NCBI GenBank assembly: GCA_012064415.1
Contig: SSNU01000108.1
Span: forward strand, 9,662 to 73,661
DNA: 64,000 nucleotides
DNA from: Gyrodactylus bullatarudis
Taxonomy: Eukaryota > Platyhelminthes > Monogenea > Gyrodactylidea > Gyrodactylidae
Direction: 5' to 3'
Position 1 is the first letter of the stretch, and every line of letters starts with the position of its first letter. The position numbers were made by a program, and so were the translations under genes. Below the pieces are notes generated by a model. That model was given only the letters and a program-made list of their open reading frames with translations. It had not been told where the DNA came from and made no database searches. Positions 10,640 through 22,166 of the stretch are shown here, piece after piece.

Positions 10640-11190
10640 AGCAAATAAACAAGAATACCTTGACACAGGAAAGAGTCCTCGAGTACTACGGGGCAGAGGC
10701 GACTTTCGATCAAGTCGATTATACTGCCAACTCATCTGCCTGGATGAATCAAGATCTATTTCTCGAGTTCCTGATAGATTGGGACGAAAAGCAAAAAATG
10801 ACAGGAAGATACTCCTGGTCACGGAGAGCCTAGACTTTTGAACTACTGTCGGAAGAATATCAAAGTTTAATTTAAATTAAAAAAAAGAAGAATTGAACAT
10901 TTTTATCATACATTTATTTTCTTTACCTGATTATGCTTCCACCCGATTGTACTTCAGTGATACATCCAATTGACGAGGGAATCATCAGAAAATTCAAGAG
11001 CAGTCAAGGCGATTAATAGAATCAGAAAATCAAGACATGTCAGACTCAGAGTTTTCAAAGCATGTCAAACTAGGTGATATTCTGGAGGCAGCCATAACTT
11101 GATGGGACAATATCGCACCGGAGATAATCAGGAAATGCTGGTCGAAGGCGAGACTGATTCCTATACATCAAGTCGATCCTGAAATATACC
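10640..11190 (+). pseudogene. pogo/Tigger transposase relic with decayed intron
   Basis: In shifting frames the plus strand encodes SSAWMNQDLFLEFLIDWDEK (about 10725-10790), matching the pogo segment before the second catalytic aspartate. After a gap it encodes LPPDCTSVIHPIDEGIIRKF (about 10935-10995), the pogo signature, and then ILEAAIT and IRKCWSKARLIP (to about 11170). The intervening 10861-10930 begins with NIK followed by gt, the exact position of the 59-bp intron in the copy at 29571-31716, but its 3' AG is lost. Stops and frameshifts are present throughout. A Penelope RT fragment follows directly. Confidence 0.7.
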
Positions 11191-11229
11191 GTTAGATCAA
11201 GATATTGACTTTATTAAGCGAAGCTTGAA

Positions 11230-11510
11230 CTTGCTGGACTTGAAAGTTTAAACAGATGTTCAAGAGGAAATTTATTTTTACAATTGATGCTCGTGAGGCG
11301 GAAAAACGTATCAAAGGGTTTAAATAAGCAGTGAAAAAGACAATACAGTCACTCGAAGAGAAAAGTATAATCTCCCCCGAAGAATCAAGTTGCATGCAAA
11401 AAAGGGAAGCAGCTATCAGTTTGCTCCCTGAAGTCCACAAGACTGATGATCGCACGTACAGACCAATTTTTGACATGTCAGCGAGCCCACAGCATTTGTT
11501 CAATGGCTAA
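11230..11510 (+). pseudogene. Penelope-like RT fragment (N-terminal fingers)
   Basis: Plus-strand translation with one internal stop reads IDAREAEKRIKGFK, IQSLEEKSIISPEES and then LLPEVHKTDDRTYRPIFDM. The LP-VHK...RPI pattern is the conserved start of Penelope-like reverse transcriptases (the LPK-HK-RPI motif). The catalytic palm is absent. The same RPI-DMSA segment recurs in the relic at 56240-56650, so both belong to one local family. It is a broken piece with no terminal repeats nearby. Confidence 0.65.
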
Positions 11511-11511
11511 A

Positions 11512-12219
11512 CGAGAAATTGATGACAATAACTCGAAAATCAGATTTAGTGTTTCAAGACTACCTTTTAAAGACCAACAAGAGAAAAGAAAATCAAAAGG
11601 ATAAATAACTACTCCAATAACAAATAAATTAAATTAAAATTGAAAAAGTACATCATTTTCCTATATTTGAACGACCAAATTTCTTCGTAAATAAATTATA
11701 ATACATACAACTTTGAAAGAGGCCTCATTGAAGTATTTTAGGCAATATTCGCTCCTCTTGGCCTTATTTTCTAACGAGTTCATAGACGCAGTAACGCTTT
11801 TAGTGATTTTCAATGAAATTAGAGCGCCATCCAACCAGTTCTTGATAGTTTGGGAAGTGACAGATTCCTCGCATGTTTAAGTATTTGTTCAACACATTCT
11901 TGAAGAGTTGTTTGAGGGAAGTTTTCAATATAGCTGGTCAGATTTTTAATAATAATTAGGGCAGTAAGTAAAATAGCAGAATTCCCAAAAAATTAGCAAA
12001 AATTTCAGCTTTTTTAGCAAAAATAAATTTTTTTTAGCCAAAAAAATAGCAAATTTATTCAAGGCCTATTTGCATTTAATATAAAGTATTTTTATAAAGT
12101 TGTCTTCTTTAAAATTCTTATTTTTTTGATAGAAATATTTCGTTTTAGAAAATGATCTTTCTACTCCGGCTTATTTTGGATTCATATTGAGCAGTAAATT
12201 GTAATTTCGTGGGCTAATT
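11512..12219. other. no recognised gene
   Basis: AT-rich sequence between a PLE fragment and the hAT relic. It may include the diverged C-terminal dimerisation part of the hAT element, but I cannot read a convincing match. Runs of agcaaaa/aaaaaa occur at about 11990-12060. Confidence 0.4.
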
Positions 12220-12873
12220 TCATCTCTTGTCATATTGAAGAGCAGCGTCATTTTTCGAGAGCCTTTCATTGATGTACTCTTTAATGTTGTAGGGATCCTC
12301 GCCAAAGTTGAGATTCTTGATTAACGGATAAACTTCTCTGAGGGTCTTATTCGGATCCTCTATGGCCTTAACTAATTCTTTTATTGAATGATAGGAATGT
12401 TGGATTGTAGCAAGATCTCTAGAAAGTCTTTCATCACTGAGTATTTCCTTGACATTGGTCAAGATTATTCCTTCACCACTTTCAGTCTCAAAACCATTCC
12501 GGATTTCTGGAAGATTAGTCGTATAATAGTCCACTGCCTCCAACCAAGTTCCCCAACGAGTAACTACTGGTGTTGGAGGTGCACCTATGATCTCGAATTC
12601 GTCTCTTCTTGACTTATTCTTGACAATTGAAGCTTTTACTGAAGAAATAAGTCGATCAACGTTAGGACAGCTCTCCTTGATGATCATGGCACAATTATGC
12701 AATAAATGAGAGAAACAAGTTACGTGAAATAGATTAGGATATTTTGTCTTCAAAAATCCTTTAGCCTTCGTCATATGTGGCAGCATCCGAAAGTAGAAGC
12801 AAGAAGTTTTCCGCAGAGACTTCAAATTCCTCCGGGTTCTACAAATGCTGTCGCAGATAAACAGATAATCCAA
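12220..12873 (-). pseudogene. hAT-type transposase fragment
   Basis: A minus-strand frame of 217 residues without stops. Residues about 48-60 (HVTCFSHLLHNCA) correspond to the conserved hAT segment around the middle of the RNase H fold. SCPNVDRLISSVKASIVKN and PTPVVTRWGTWLEAVDYY follow, where the TRWGTW motif is typical of a hAT-derived family widespread in invertebrates. The N-terminal BED finger, the first catalytic aspartate and the C-terminal dimerisation region are not in this frame. No TIRs or 8-bp target duplications were found. It lies upstream of, and opposite to, the unnamed-family relics. Confidence 0.7.
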
Positions 12874-12975
12874 TTTGGTTTTGACTTCTATGCAATTGCA
12901 GACATAAAATTTGTTGTTCTGGATTTTAATTTCGAACCTAATAATTTGACTTTTTATTAAAATTATTAAATTAAA

Positions 12976-13310
12976 ATTATCCTCCCACCTCTACATATAA
13001 AATTGGGGGTTTTTAAACAGTTTATTAAAGCTTTGGTAAATATAAATTCTGACAGCATGAATTTTCTTTACGAGCGTTTTAGTTATCTTTCCAGAGCTAA
13101 AATTGACGAAGGAATTTTCACTGGTCCTGAAATCAGGAAAATAATGCATTTTTTAGTATCATTATGATTTTTTTCATGAGATACCTCAAGGAACAATCTC
13201 AGATGAACAGGGTGAAAAAATGCACCAGTTAATGAAATTTATAGAAGAGAGATATAGCAGTGTAAATGTAGAGCACTGCTTATCAGATTACTGCTGGTTT
13301 TTGAAATAAA
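12976..13310 (+). pseudogene. unnamed invertebrate family, C-terminal piece
   Basis: The plus strand encodes LPPLHIKLGVFKQFIKALV from about 12978, then YLSRAKIDEGIFTGPEIRKI, and after a frameshift near 13170 SDEQGEKMHQLMKFIEERY and LSDYCWFLK. I recognise this order from a large family of uncharacterised proteins, about 500-600 residues long, that occurs in many copies in arthropod and cnidarian genomes. This is the C-terminal third. I know of no assigned function. It precedes the N-terminal piece at 13540, so the two pieces are in the reverse of the protein's order, and both contain the LPPLHI segment. Confidence 0.6.
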
Positions 13311-13539
13311 TCTCCTCCTTAACCTCTGAAAAACAGTATGGAATCAACCAAAATATAATAACAAAAAAACCCTTTGAATTTATGTAAATCATGTGAAAAT
13401 TATGCTTCTGTAAAATATTTTCATTGACAAATCTCTATTTTTTGAAACCTAAAAATCAGAACGAAGATGGCAGTCGTAGTAATTTATTTCATTGATGATT
13501 TTTTATTCAATGATCATTTTTTTGCTCCATCATGAATTC

Positions 13540-14425
13540 CACGTCATTCCTGTCATGCTAATCGAGCTAACTTTTGCAATGTATGTGGACTATTTGCAAC
13601 TCACTAAAAGCCTTGCTTCTCAGTGACAGACAATTTTAAAGAAAAAGCATTTTTGAATTTTTGAATGATATAAGAGATCACACACCAACAAAAATTTGTC
13701 GTGATTGTATATCCCTAATAACTCAAACTAATACTAAGAAGATCGAAGTGGTGTCATGGGAAGCTCCTGTAAATCACGACATCGATTGTTACTTTTGTAA
13801 CAGTCATAAAATACGATACAAACCAGCTAAATATTGTAACAAGATCAAAAATATGATGACGCTGGATCATTAACTAATAAAGATTCACCCAAAAATCTTC
13901 TTTGGAATTGAAAACTTTTTACGCAAATTTGATATCCCGATAATAAAGACAGAGGAATTAATTTGATGGTTTGAAGAGAAGAAATATTTGAATGGAGAAA
14001 AGTATTCCCATTTAAGAAATAGAGTCCTCGAATTTAAAGAATTCTACGCTGTAAAAAGAGATTTAATTTATTGTGAAAATGCAATTCAGCTACTTAAAAG
14101 ACTCTTTCGATACAACGATTGGCGATTATTCATTGATCATCAGTTAATAGTCTGAAATTCATATTACTTAGTAACGGTAATTTATTTCCTCCAGTTATTC
14201 TCGCCTATTCAAGAAAACTAAAGGAGACTCAGGAAATCTCAAACATCCTTGTCACATTTGCACCTTTAACGCTCAAGATAAAACTAGAAATTTTAAGTGG
14301 ATTAGATGGCCAACACAAAATACATTTATTGAGGGCTATAATCAAATCAGAAAGCCTCTTATTAGAAAGGATAAAATCCTTCCCCCACTACTTCACATAA
14401 TGCTTGGTATTTACAATCAAATATC
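13540..14425 (+). pseudogene. unnamed invertebrate family, N-terminal and middle pieces
   Basis: In several frames the plus strand reads FCNVCGLFAT, then CRDCISLI and HDIDCYFCNSHK (a cysteine-rich, probably zinc-binding N-terminus, 13570-13850). Then come LNGEKYSHLRNRVLEFKEFY, DLIYCENAIQLLKRLF and DWRLFID (13985-14140), NGNLFPPVILAYSRKLKETQ (14170-14235), and finally HPCHICTFNAQDKTRNFKWI and DKILPPLLHIMLGIY (14240-14420). This is the full order of the family up to the LPPLHI segment, with a deletion between about 14235 and 14240. At least four frameshifts or stops make it a relic. The end coincides with the 3' end of LINE A2. Confidence 0.6.
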
Positions 14426-15624
14426 TAAAAATTTATCAATCTCTGCTCTTATGTACATCTCTGTGACGTAATAAATCAACTCTGAGGGCTGAATTTGGAT
14501 GACAATGACGAAAATATTTTGAAAATCTTTTCTGGACCATCTCAAGATTGAAAGTTGAACTAATCGACGAAGGGTTCCAGATTGGAGAGCAGTATTCAAC
14601 CACAGATCTGGCATAAAACTTGAAAAGAAGAGCTTTGAGGGCAGGGGTCTTGGCCATTTTCGAAATTTGTAGAGTTCTACTTGCAAATGTATTGGTTATT
14701 TTCTTTATGTGTATCAAAATTTAGATGAGAGTCATAAGTTATTCCAAGATCCGTAACTAGTCCTTTCCTCGGAATAATATGATTATCAATAAAGATATTT
14801 TGATCAAAAATCGAATCATTAAAAAGAATCATATAGTGAGATTTCTTAACGTTAATTTTGAGATTAATTATATTGAGATCTTTTGAAAGGGATGATAAGT
14901 AGGAATTAATAAATGAGAAATTAATATTTTCATGAAATGTAAAACAGACTTTAAGGTCATCAGCAAATTTAAAGAACTTAACAGTTGGATTAACACTTTT
15001 GATAATGGAAAAAACAAGATTGAATAAGTAGGGGCCTATTCGGCTGCCTTGGGGAACACCTGATCCGATGGGTTTAGGTAGGGACCATTCGTTCTCAATA
15101 CTCACAAATTGTTTTCTTTTTGATAGAAATAAATAAATAACATGTAATAAGTTTTTATCAGGAACAAGGGGGCAGAGGGAATCCATAATCGAGGAGAAAG
15201 TTAATGAGTCAAACGCTTTTGCTATGTCAAGATAAACTACAATAATTTGTTTTTTATCAACGTTACATCTCTGAACGAAACTAATGAATGAAAATAGGTT
15301 AGTTTCTGAGGAAAGGTTTTCGCAAAACCCATGCTGATCATCATCAATTGAGGAGAAGTTGATGTGTTTTTTTAACATGAAAAGTAGGATAGCATCTAGT
15401 ATAGCAGTAAACTTGGGGAGCATGGAGATAGGTCTATAGTCTTTAGGCAAATTTGGACAGGAGATTTTAGGAATAGGTGCTATTTTGATAAGGCACATGG
15501 ATTCAGGAAAATATCCCTTTATAAAAATGTCATAATAATAAAAAGAGAATAAATTTTGCAAAAATGAATTTGAACAACCCAAAATTGTGTTGATCGTAAT
15601 TCCATAAATATCAGGACTGGATTT

Positions 15625-16761
15625 GTGATTAATAGATTTAATAATTTCAATGAATGTTTCGAAGGGGATAAATTGATATTGGAAATTGAGGGAGGGTAAA
15701 ATTTTTGATGGAACGACATAATAGTTATAGGAAAAACAAGAGCAGAAATAGTCATTGANNNNNNNNNNNNNNNNNNNNNNNNNNNNNNNNNNNNNNNNNN
15801 NNNNNNNNNNNNNNNNNNNNNNNNNNNNNNNNNNNNNNNNNNNNNNNNNNNNNNNNNNNNNNNNNNNNNNNNNNNNNNNNNNNNNNNNNNNNNNNNNNNN
15901 NNNNNNNNNNNNNNNNNNNNNNNNNNNNNNNNNNNNNNNNNNNNNNNNNNNNNNNNNNNNNNNNNNNNNNNNNNNNNNNNNNNNNNNNNNNNNNNNNNNN
16001 NNNNNNNNNNNNNNNNNNNNNNNNNNNNNNNNNNNNNNNNNNNNNNNNNNNNNNNNNNNNNNNNNNNNNNNNNNNNNNNNNNNNNNNNNNNNNNNNNNNN
16101 NNNNNNNNNNNNNNNNNNNNNNNNNNNNNNNNNNNNNNNNNNNNNNNNNNNNNNNNNNNNNNNNNNNNNNNNNNNNNNNNNNNNNNNNNNNNNNNNNNNN
16201 NNNNNNNNNNNNNNNNNNNNNNNNNNNNNNNNNNNNNNNNNNNNNNNNNNNNNNNNNNNNNNNNNNNNNNNNNNNNNNNNNNNNNNNNNNNNNNNNNNNN
16301 NNNNNNNNNNNNNNNNNNNNNNNNNNNNNNNNNNNNNNNNNNNNNNNNNNNNNNNNNNNNNNNNNNNNNNNNNNNNNNNNNNNNNNNNNNNNNNNNNNNN
16401 NNNNNNNNNNNNNNNNNNNNNNNNNNNNNNNNNNNNNNNNNNNNNNNNNNNNNNNNNNNNNNNNNNNNNNNNNNNNNNNNNNNNNNNNNNNNNNNNNNNN
16501 NNNNNNNNNNNNNNNNNNNNNNNNNNNNNNNNNNNNNNNNNNNNNNNNNNNNNNNNNNNNNNNNNNNNNNNNNNNNNNNNNNNNNNNNNNNNNNNNNNNN
16601 NNNNNNNNNNNNNNNNNNNNNNNNNNNGTGATTAATAGATTTAATAATTTCAATGAATGTTTCGAAGGGGATAAATTGATATTGGAAATTGAGGGAGGGT
16701 AAAATTTTTGATGGAACGACATAATAGTTATAGGAAAAACAAGAGCAGAAATAGTCATTGA
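15625..16761. repeat. identical 134-bp flanks on both sides of the N-gap
   Basis: Positions 15625-15758 and 16628-16761 are identical over all 134 bases, and nothing but Ns lies between them. Both encode the same minus-strand peptide (from NDYFCSC to KSINH). This is the pattern left when two overlapping contigs are scaffolded with an estimated positive gap. Confidence 0.95.
15759..16627. other. assembly gap (869 N)
   Basis: A run of 869 N. Because the flanks duplicate each other, real missing sequence is unlikely. Long frames predicted across this run on either strand are artefacts of translating N. Confidence 0.95.
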
Positions 16762-17697
16762 TATTGTCCACTGAAAAATTGGTTATTTGAGAGAAATTAT
16801 TTGACCGAAATTTGAAGTATTTATTGAGAATATTAAACCCGATTTTAGGTGAGTTTTTGATTTTCAACATGATTGACGATTCTTTATTGATGTTCTTCCT
16901 ATTAATCCATTTAGCGTATTTCTCATCAGTTCTTAAGAGTTGGTTCTTTATAGATAATAAGTCATGTCCATGGGAATATAAAGAGTTAAACCTTTTTTCA
17001 TGTACATTAAGGTAAAAGCTGTCAATATTAATCTTTGAGTATTTAATAAGTTTTGATAAAGAGATTATTTTTGATAGAAAAAGGCAAATATCTTCCTGAG
17101 GAAGCTCCGGAAAGTCAGTTCTGTAGTATTTAGACAGACTATATAATAATTCCATATTGATGACTGCTTGAGTTAGTGGGTTTTTAATAATAGGAATTAA
17201 TTCGAAAGGACCGATAGAAAGTAAAATGGATTTATGGTCTTTTTGCGGGAAAATATCGTAAACATTAAACACATAATTTATAAAAGAGGGAATAAAGGCA
17301 ACATCAAGAATGTTAGTTAACCTTGTGGGTATGTTTATAATCTGAATAAGGCCAAATAAATTTCTATGTACAAGTATATTAAGTATGATAAAGTCAATTT
17401 TCTGGTTAATCGTAGACATTTTTACAACTTGGCAAGTGAATATATTTTTGACATAAATGATGATTCCACCATGTAGCCCAATGCGCCTATCAAGACGGTA
17501 TTGATTATAGTTATGAATAGAAGAGTGATTAGCATTAATTTTTGAACTGAGCCAAGTCTCCATGAGACAGACAAAATCAAAATTATTCGAGGAGATATAA
17601 TATTTAAGGGAGTCGAAAATTGAAAGTAGAGAGCAAGTATTGAATATAAAGATATCTAGGTTATTTTTGTTATTAAGTCGAGGAGGAAGAGGACATT

Positions 17698-18650
17698 ATA
17701 AATATTTATAAATATTTTCGATAATATTTACAAATATTCCAATTATTATTCATCTTTTATCCCCCCCCCAATTAAATTTGCAATTTATTCCTTTTCATTA
17801 ACAATAGTTTAAATATTTATTTTAATTCATCCGAATTGGACTGCAAAGGTATAGTCCTATCTAGACGAACTTTGAAACAATAGACACGAATGAAGAGACC
17901 AGAGAGAAATTAGCTAAGTTCCAACCTTCAATCAGATCCAGACCAAGTAAAAGGAATATTGCGGAAGGAAATTAAGTTCAGAAAAAGATAACCAGATATT
18001 TTTCTCAAAATTAATACTTATAGAACTCAGATAATCCATTTACACAAACTCAAACCCTTATTTTTCAAAATTCTTTTTAGCATGATCTATTCCATTGAAA
18101 GACCGGATAAAAATGTACAAAGAACTAGTATACACAGTGTATTACACACGCACATGGTAACTTTCCCACCATCAAATGTACTCGCATAATACCAACACCA
18201 AGAAAACAACAGAGAAGTACCAAAAGAAGCACACACACACTCACCTCTGAGGAGGTGAACAAAAAGAAGGGCCAAGCAGATCTTCCTGGATACTCTCTTC
18301 AGACAGCTCATCGGAACCAGATGTGAATTCAAGAAATTAATTCTCATCTGTATCATCGGTTCCTGACCATGATTCTCTGGAGTCATTGGGATTATCAAGA
18401 ATCAACTCTTGAATATCAAAAAGGATTCAATTTTCAAAATCTTAAATTAAATCTTAAATCTATCTACAGGTTGTACCACACAGACAGAGTCTGTACTGAG
18501 TCGACGTTCTTTTCAATTAAAATTAGCTAAATTAAACTAACGAGGTCGTGCGAAAAGGCTCATTGCCTAGAACAAAGTCTTCAAAACGTCGATTGGTATT
18601 TCGCCTTTCACGACGGGGTCTTTCATTCTTTGTTAGGTTTTTCAAAAAGA
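17698..18650. other. no gene; contains a dispersed PLE-tail repeat
   Basis: Positions about 17841-18000 match 57118-57270 (ctagacgaactttgaaa..., ggaatattgcggaaggaaa) and belong to the coding tail of a Penelope-like element. A poly-C run lies at about 17762-17770 and a short CA repeat at about 18228-18240. No intact reading frame is seen. Confidence 0.5.
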
Positions 18651-18721
18651 AAATACACAAAGGATTTGAAATATTATTGTTAGATTCTAAACTCATATGG
18701 AAGGTAAGAGAACAACAAGCG

Positions 18722-18778
18722 TATATTCGAGTGATAAACGTTATATTTCGCCGGGTCTCTTCAGACTCTACCCCGGTT
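18722..18778 (-). ncRNA. hammerhead ribozyme (type I), PLE copy
   Basis: On the minus strand: stem I agagt, core CTGAAGA, short stem-loop II gacccggc, GAAA, stem-loop III tataacgtttat, cleavage C, and stem I return strand actc. All invariant core bases are present (CUGANGA and GAAA). Stem III has one mismatch. It lies just downstream of the PLE coding tail at 18870-19040, the position expected for the terminal repeat of a Penelope-like element. Confidence 0.75.
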
Positions 18779-18869
18779 ACTATTACAATGATTTATTTGG
18801 GACCTTCCATTGGTTCATTTTGACATCGCAACTACCTTCGGAAGGGTGGGGGTTGTGAAATTCATCTCT

Positions 18870-20521
18870 GGATCAGCTAATTACTTTTGCCTTTTGAGAG
18901 AGTTGTCGATTTGTAACTGCCCACTATACCTTTTTCGCTTTCTTTTGGTTGTTGAACAGTTTTTTCCTTCTCTCTTATCACAGGTTGACTGGTAATTTGA
19001 TTATCAACTATTGTTGACTTAGCATTGTTTTTATATTTTTCTAATTCTTCAATATATGATATCTGTTGATCAAATTCTGATAAATCCTGAATTTATTGTT
19101 TTACATTGATTCTTCAAAAAGCCTTATCATTGGCTCAAACATAAATAATCATTTAGAGCAATTTAAACAGTTTTTATTAAGCCATGATTGATCCAAAGCA
19201 TTTTCATAACTCATGAATCATAAGGCAGCTTATACAGCGTAGCATTACTTAAATATTATTTCCCCGAATTCTGGGGAGAATCATATTCTAGTTCATTGAA
19301 ATATATTCATTTTAAATTTATCCCGTAATTTCATTGTGATTCAACACTACTCCAGATTCTACTTCTGACAACACTGCTTCTGGGAAAACATTTAAAATAT
19401 TACGCGAATAGAAACAACAGCAACAATTAATTAAAACAACTTATATAAACAGAAGCAAAGATTCAAAATAATGGATGCATAAAATTAGCTTAGCAATAAA
19501 ATGAATAAGTTTGATTTTTCTCAATGAAAAAAACAATAATCGAAAATTTAAAACGTTTTTAATTTCTTTAAAAAAAATAGTATTTTTCTGAGGGATATTA
19601 TTCAGATTTAATAAGAAATTAACTTTGCCAAGGAATTTTATCTATCAAAAAAAAGAAATTATGAAAAAATTTAAAGGCGCGGAATTCAAATCTCAAAACG
19701 GGCTAATCTGTTAATAAGTTGCTACGACAAAAATAATTAGCATATTCATGATCCTCGTGAAATTCTGATCTAAAAAAATATGGTTTGCTAATATCGATTT
19801 TCGGAAGGGGGTAGCCTACTGTACACTGGATAGGAGTTGAAGATTATTAGCTTTAGCTAACGTCTCATTAATTTCAGTTTCTTTTTCCGTCTTATTTTGT
19901 GTAGAGCAATGGGTGCGAGTTCCAACATCTAGATTCAGAATTCTTCAGATTTTCGCAATCTGCTTGCTTTTGATGCGGATATCACCTATGAATCTTAATT
20001 CATTTGCGAACTCCTTGTGGACACATAGATATGGTTTGAGCTTAGTGACTAAATGGCTCTCAGCGCAGCTCAGATTTTGCTTGTCTGCTTGATTCCGTTG
20101 TATTGACCTGGTATAGGATTTTGAAGATCGACGCATCCGCGAAGTGACCTGTTGCCTCTGGATGGTGTCGAACTACACTGTAATCTTTTGGTCTGAAGTG
20201 TTCTCTTACTTTCTCTCCAAGTGATCGAGTCGTTTGTCCAAGATATGAAGATCCACATGAGCATTTGAAGTGGTAAATAACTTTCAGCTTCTTCCTCTCC
20301 TCCTGTACGAATTCAGCTGAGACTAACTGATCAATGCTCAGAAAGGCATTGCTCACCCCACTATTTTTTGTTTTTATAGGCGAAAAACTATGGAAAGGCA
20401 AAGGTAGGGGTTGCTGTCTTTCGATGAATCCTCGTAATTGCTCTCGGACCATCTCGTGAATTTCAAGATCAAGAAAACTCAGCTTCCCTTCAATCTCTTT
20501 AAAATATATTAGAAGGATCAT
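18870..20521 (-). pseudogene. Penelope-like element: RT C-terminus, GIY-YIG endonuclease and tail
   Basis: The minus-strand frame 20521-20060 covers the end of the RT (GKLSFLDLEI), a connector (SNAFLSIDQLVSAEF, then a basic stretch) and a GIY-YIG endonuclease: VIYHFKCSCGSSYLGQTTR holds both hallmark triads (IYH and YLG) and the Cys-X-Cys typical of PLEs. After a frame change, AESHLVTKLKPYLCVHKE continues to 19945. The C-terminal tail continues to about 19800, is interrupted by about 750 bp of unrelated sequence, and resumes at 19040-18870 (STIVDNQITSQPVI, KRKRKRYSGQ). A hammerhead follows at 18722-18778. The upstream RT is missing because the pogo element starts at 20567. Inactive. Confidence 0.8.
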
Positions 20522-21079
20522 TTATTAGAACTAATTTCTCAAATTATATTTATTTGTTTTATCTTACAGGTGAAAGTCCTGTAAAGTGAGAAGAAATAAA
20601 TAAGTATCCAACTCTACCCCGTTTATATAGGGCACTCGAATATCATTGGTTCCCTGAAAGGACCAATCAGAATCGAGGATTGCTCATGGGGAAACATGGA
20701 TGTTATTTTTTATCCTTCTCTACAATATTGCATAAAAACGCTTAAGAAACGAGTTTTTCTTATATTTGCGTTCAAGTATCATGCTTATTTTCGATTTTGC
20801 AATTAAAATTCAATCTGTAAACCTCAATCTGACAAAAAGTCATGATGATTCATTCTTTCACAATATGTCTAGTGTAGACTTTAACATGGACATTGATGCC
20901 CCATCTACACTGTCATGTAATAGGTAATATGTGTAGAAAGGGAAAATTTAGCATTAACATACAGACATTCATTTCCCACAACATATGATGGGGTACTCTA
21001 GTTCAGATCCTCTTTGCTTCTTTAACATCTCACGAACTAATCGTGCGTCAATATACTCTTTTCAATACTCATATTTCTT

Positions 21080-21380
21080 TATATATTGTTATAAGTGTAG
21101 ATTTTAAAAATAACAAATAGAAAATAAATTTTTGTGAAGTCATGTACAGAAGAATTGAGAATAGGATTAGCATCACAAAAATCTAAATTGTTCATTATAT
21201 CAGCCGATCCATTTAATCCTCTTAATTTTAAATGATTCACAACAAGCTTTATATCGGTCCGTGTTGATCTGATTAGTTCGTCATTAGTAACCACATCAGG
21301 TTGGATTAGCCCTGTTTCTTCCCAGCATTTGACTATCGTATCTGACCTAATTGAATCCCTCTCATATAGAAGAAACAGTC
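21080..21380 (-). pseudogene. Tigger transposase C-terminus in E2
   Basis: The minus-strand frame contains SIRSDTIVKCWEETGLIQP, the conserved C-terminal motif of pogo/Tigger proteins (TI-KCW--T-LIP), followed by about 60 less conserved residues. The same motif occurs in element E1 (TIVKCWEHTKLIP), at 36530-36670 and at 51470-51545. Confidence 0.7.
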
Positions 21381-21522
21381 AATCTGGTCATGATCCATGT
21401 TTAGGCACGCCATCAGTTATTGAGTGGTTTTTCATGAATTTTCTAACATAACTGTCATGACCGAATACGTGAGTAAGACTGAGACTGTGGGCAACACCAT
21501 CCACTATTTCTTGAGTGCATAT

Positions 21523-22166
21523 TGAGAAAGTAAGAAAATATGCCGAAAGTAAGGAATAAGCGCTTTTTATTTATATTTATATTATATATATTTATACTCA
21601 TCAGCCTTTTACATGCCAAATATATATGAAATTACAAAGAAAAATATAAGTACATCTGATTGGCTCTCTTTTTGTGTTGGGGTACATCTGTATTTATCAC
21701 ATTGTCAATAGGGTAGAGGTTACTTTGATTGATATTTCCCACCCTGGGGTGGGATGCATTTCGATGACATACATGATATATGGATATATAAATTTCACCT
21801 ATTATGAAAACATGGTGTACACGAAGATTCATATATTCAAATTCTAATGTCTAAGTGATAAAATAAATGTTTTGTGAAAAATAATAATGAAAAGTTATGA
21901 ATAAAGACAATAATGAAAATAATCTGAAAATTTGTTAATAAAATTTTATGAAATTCTTTGGCAATAATGTTTATTGACTGAAATACTTAGTAATTTTGTT
22001 CGTCTGTTACATCCGATTTTCTATTTCTCTTCCTCGTTACTTCTGGCTGACTACTCGTCTCCTCGTTCACTCTGTTTCTGTTGCTCATGTTAGGTCAATT
22101 TAGACCTAATGGTCAAAGGCTGATGAGTATGCCTGGAATAAAAAGCGCTTATTCCTTACTTTCTCA
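21523..22166. mobile_element. non-autonomous element nested in E2
   Basis: The left tip tgagaaagtaag and right tip cttactttctca are inverted, and both continue inward with gaataagcgctttttatt or its complement and an actcatcagcc block. ATAT flanks both sides (21519-21522, 22167-22170), probably a short target duplication. A minus-strand frame of about 33 codons at about 22088-21990 (MSNRNRVNEETSSQPE) is the only coding trace. A diverged relative lies at 56735-56960. The superfamily is not clear to me. It splits the Tigger relic of E2, so it is younger than E2. Confidence 0.6.

Larger units (their letters stand above)
14436..17697 (-). mobile_element. LINE (jockey/CR1-type), copy A2, with assembly gap
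   Basis: A minus-strand ORF2 opening just inside 17697. It begins with an APE-type endonuclease (IFDSLKYYISSNNFDFVCLM, then ETWLSSKI; GGIIIYVKN; FPQKDHKSILLS), then a linker, then the RT: KDYRPISMLPKFTAILDAIL, QHGFCENLSSETNLF, VVYLDIAKAFDSL, PQGSRIGPYLFN and the catalytic FKFADDLKVCF. It continues to VTDLGITYDSHLNFDTH. A frameshift at about 14705 leads into the last ~90 residues (14717-14436). If the N-run at 15759-16627 is removed together with one copy of its duplicated flank, the endonuclease and RT join in one frame. No ORF1 is visible, so the copy appears 5'-truncated at about 17697. Apart from the terminal frameshift it is far better preserved than A1. Confidence 0.85.

Noticed and set aside
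10472..10822. Minus-strand 116-codon frame
   Set aside because: It overlaps the plus-strand pogo relic, which has clear motifs; the minus frame has none.
13661..13873. A small independent zinc-finger gene
   Set aside because: Its cysteines and the following segments fit the N-terminus of the larger relic family, so it is part of that pseudogene.
14677..17563. Very long frames (693, 603 and 315 residues) crossing the N-run
   Set aside because: Most of their length is translated N. Only the flanking parts are real; the plus-strand frame at 15755-16702 has no meaning.
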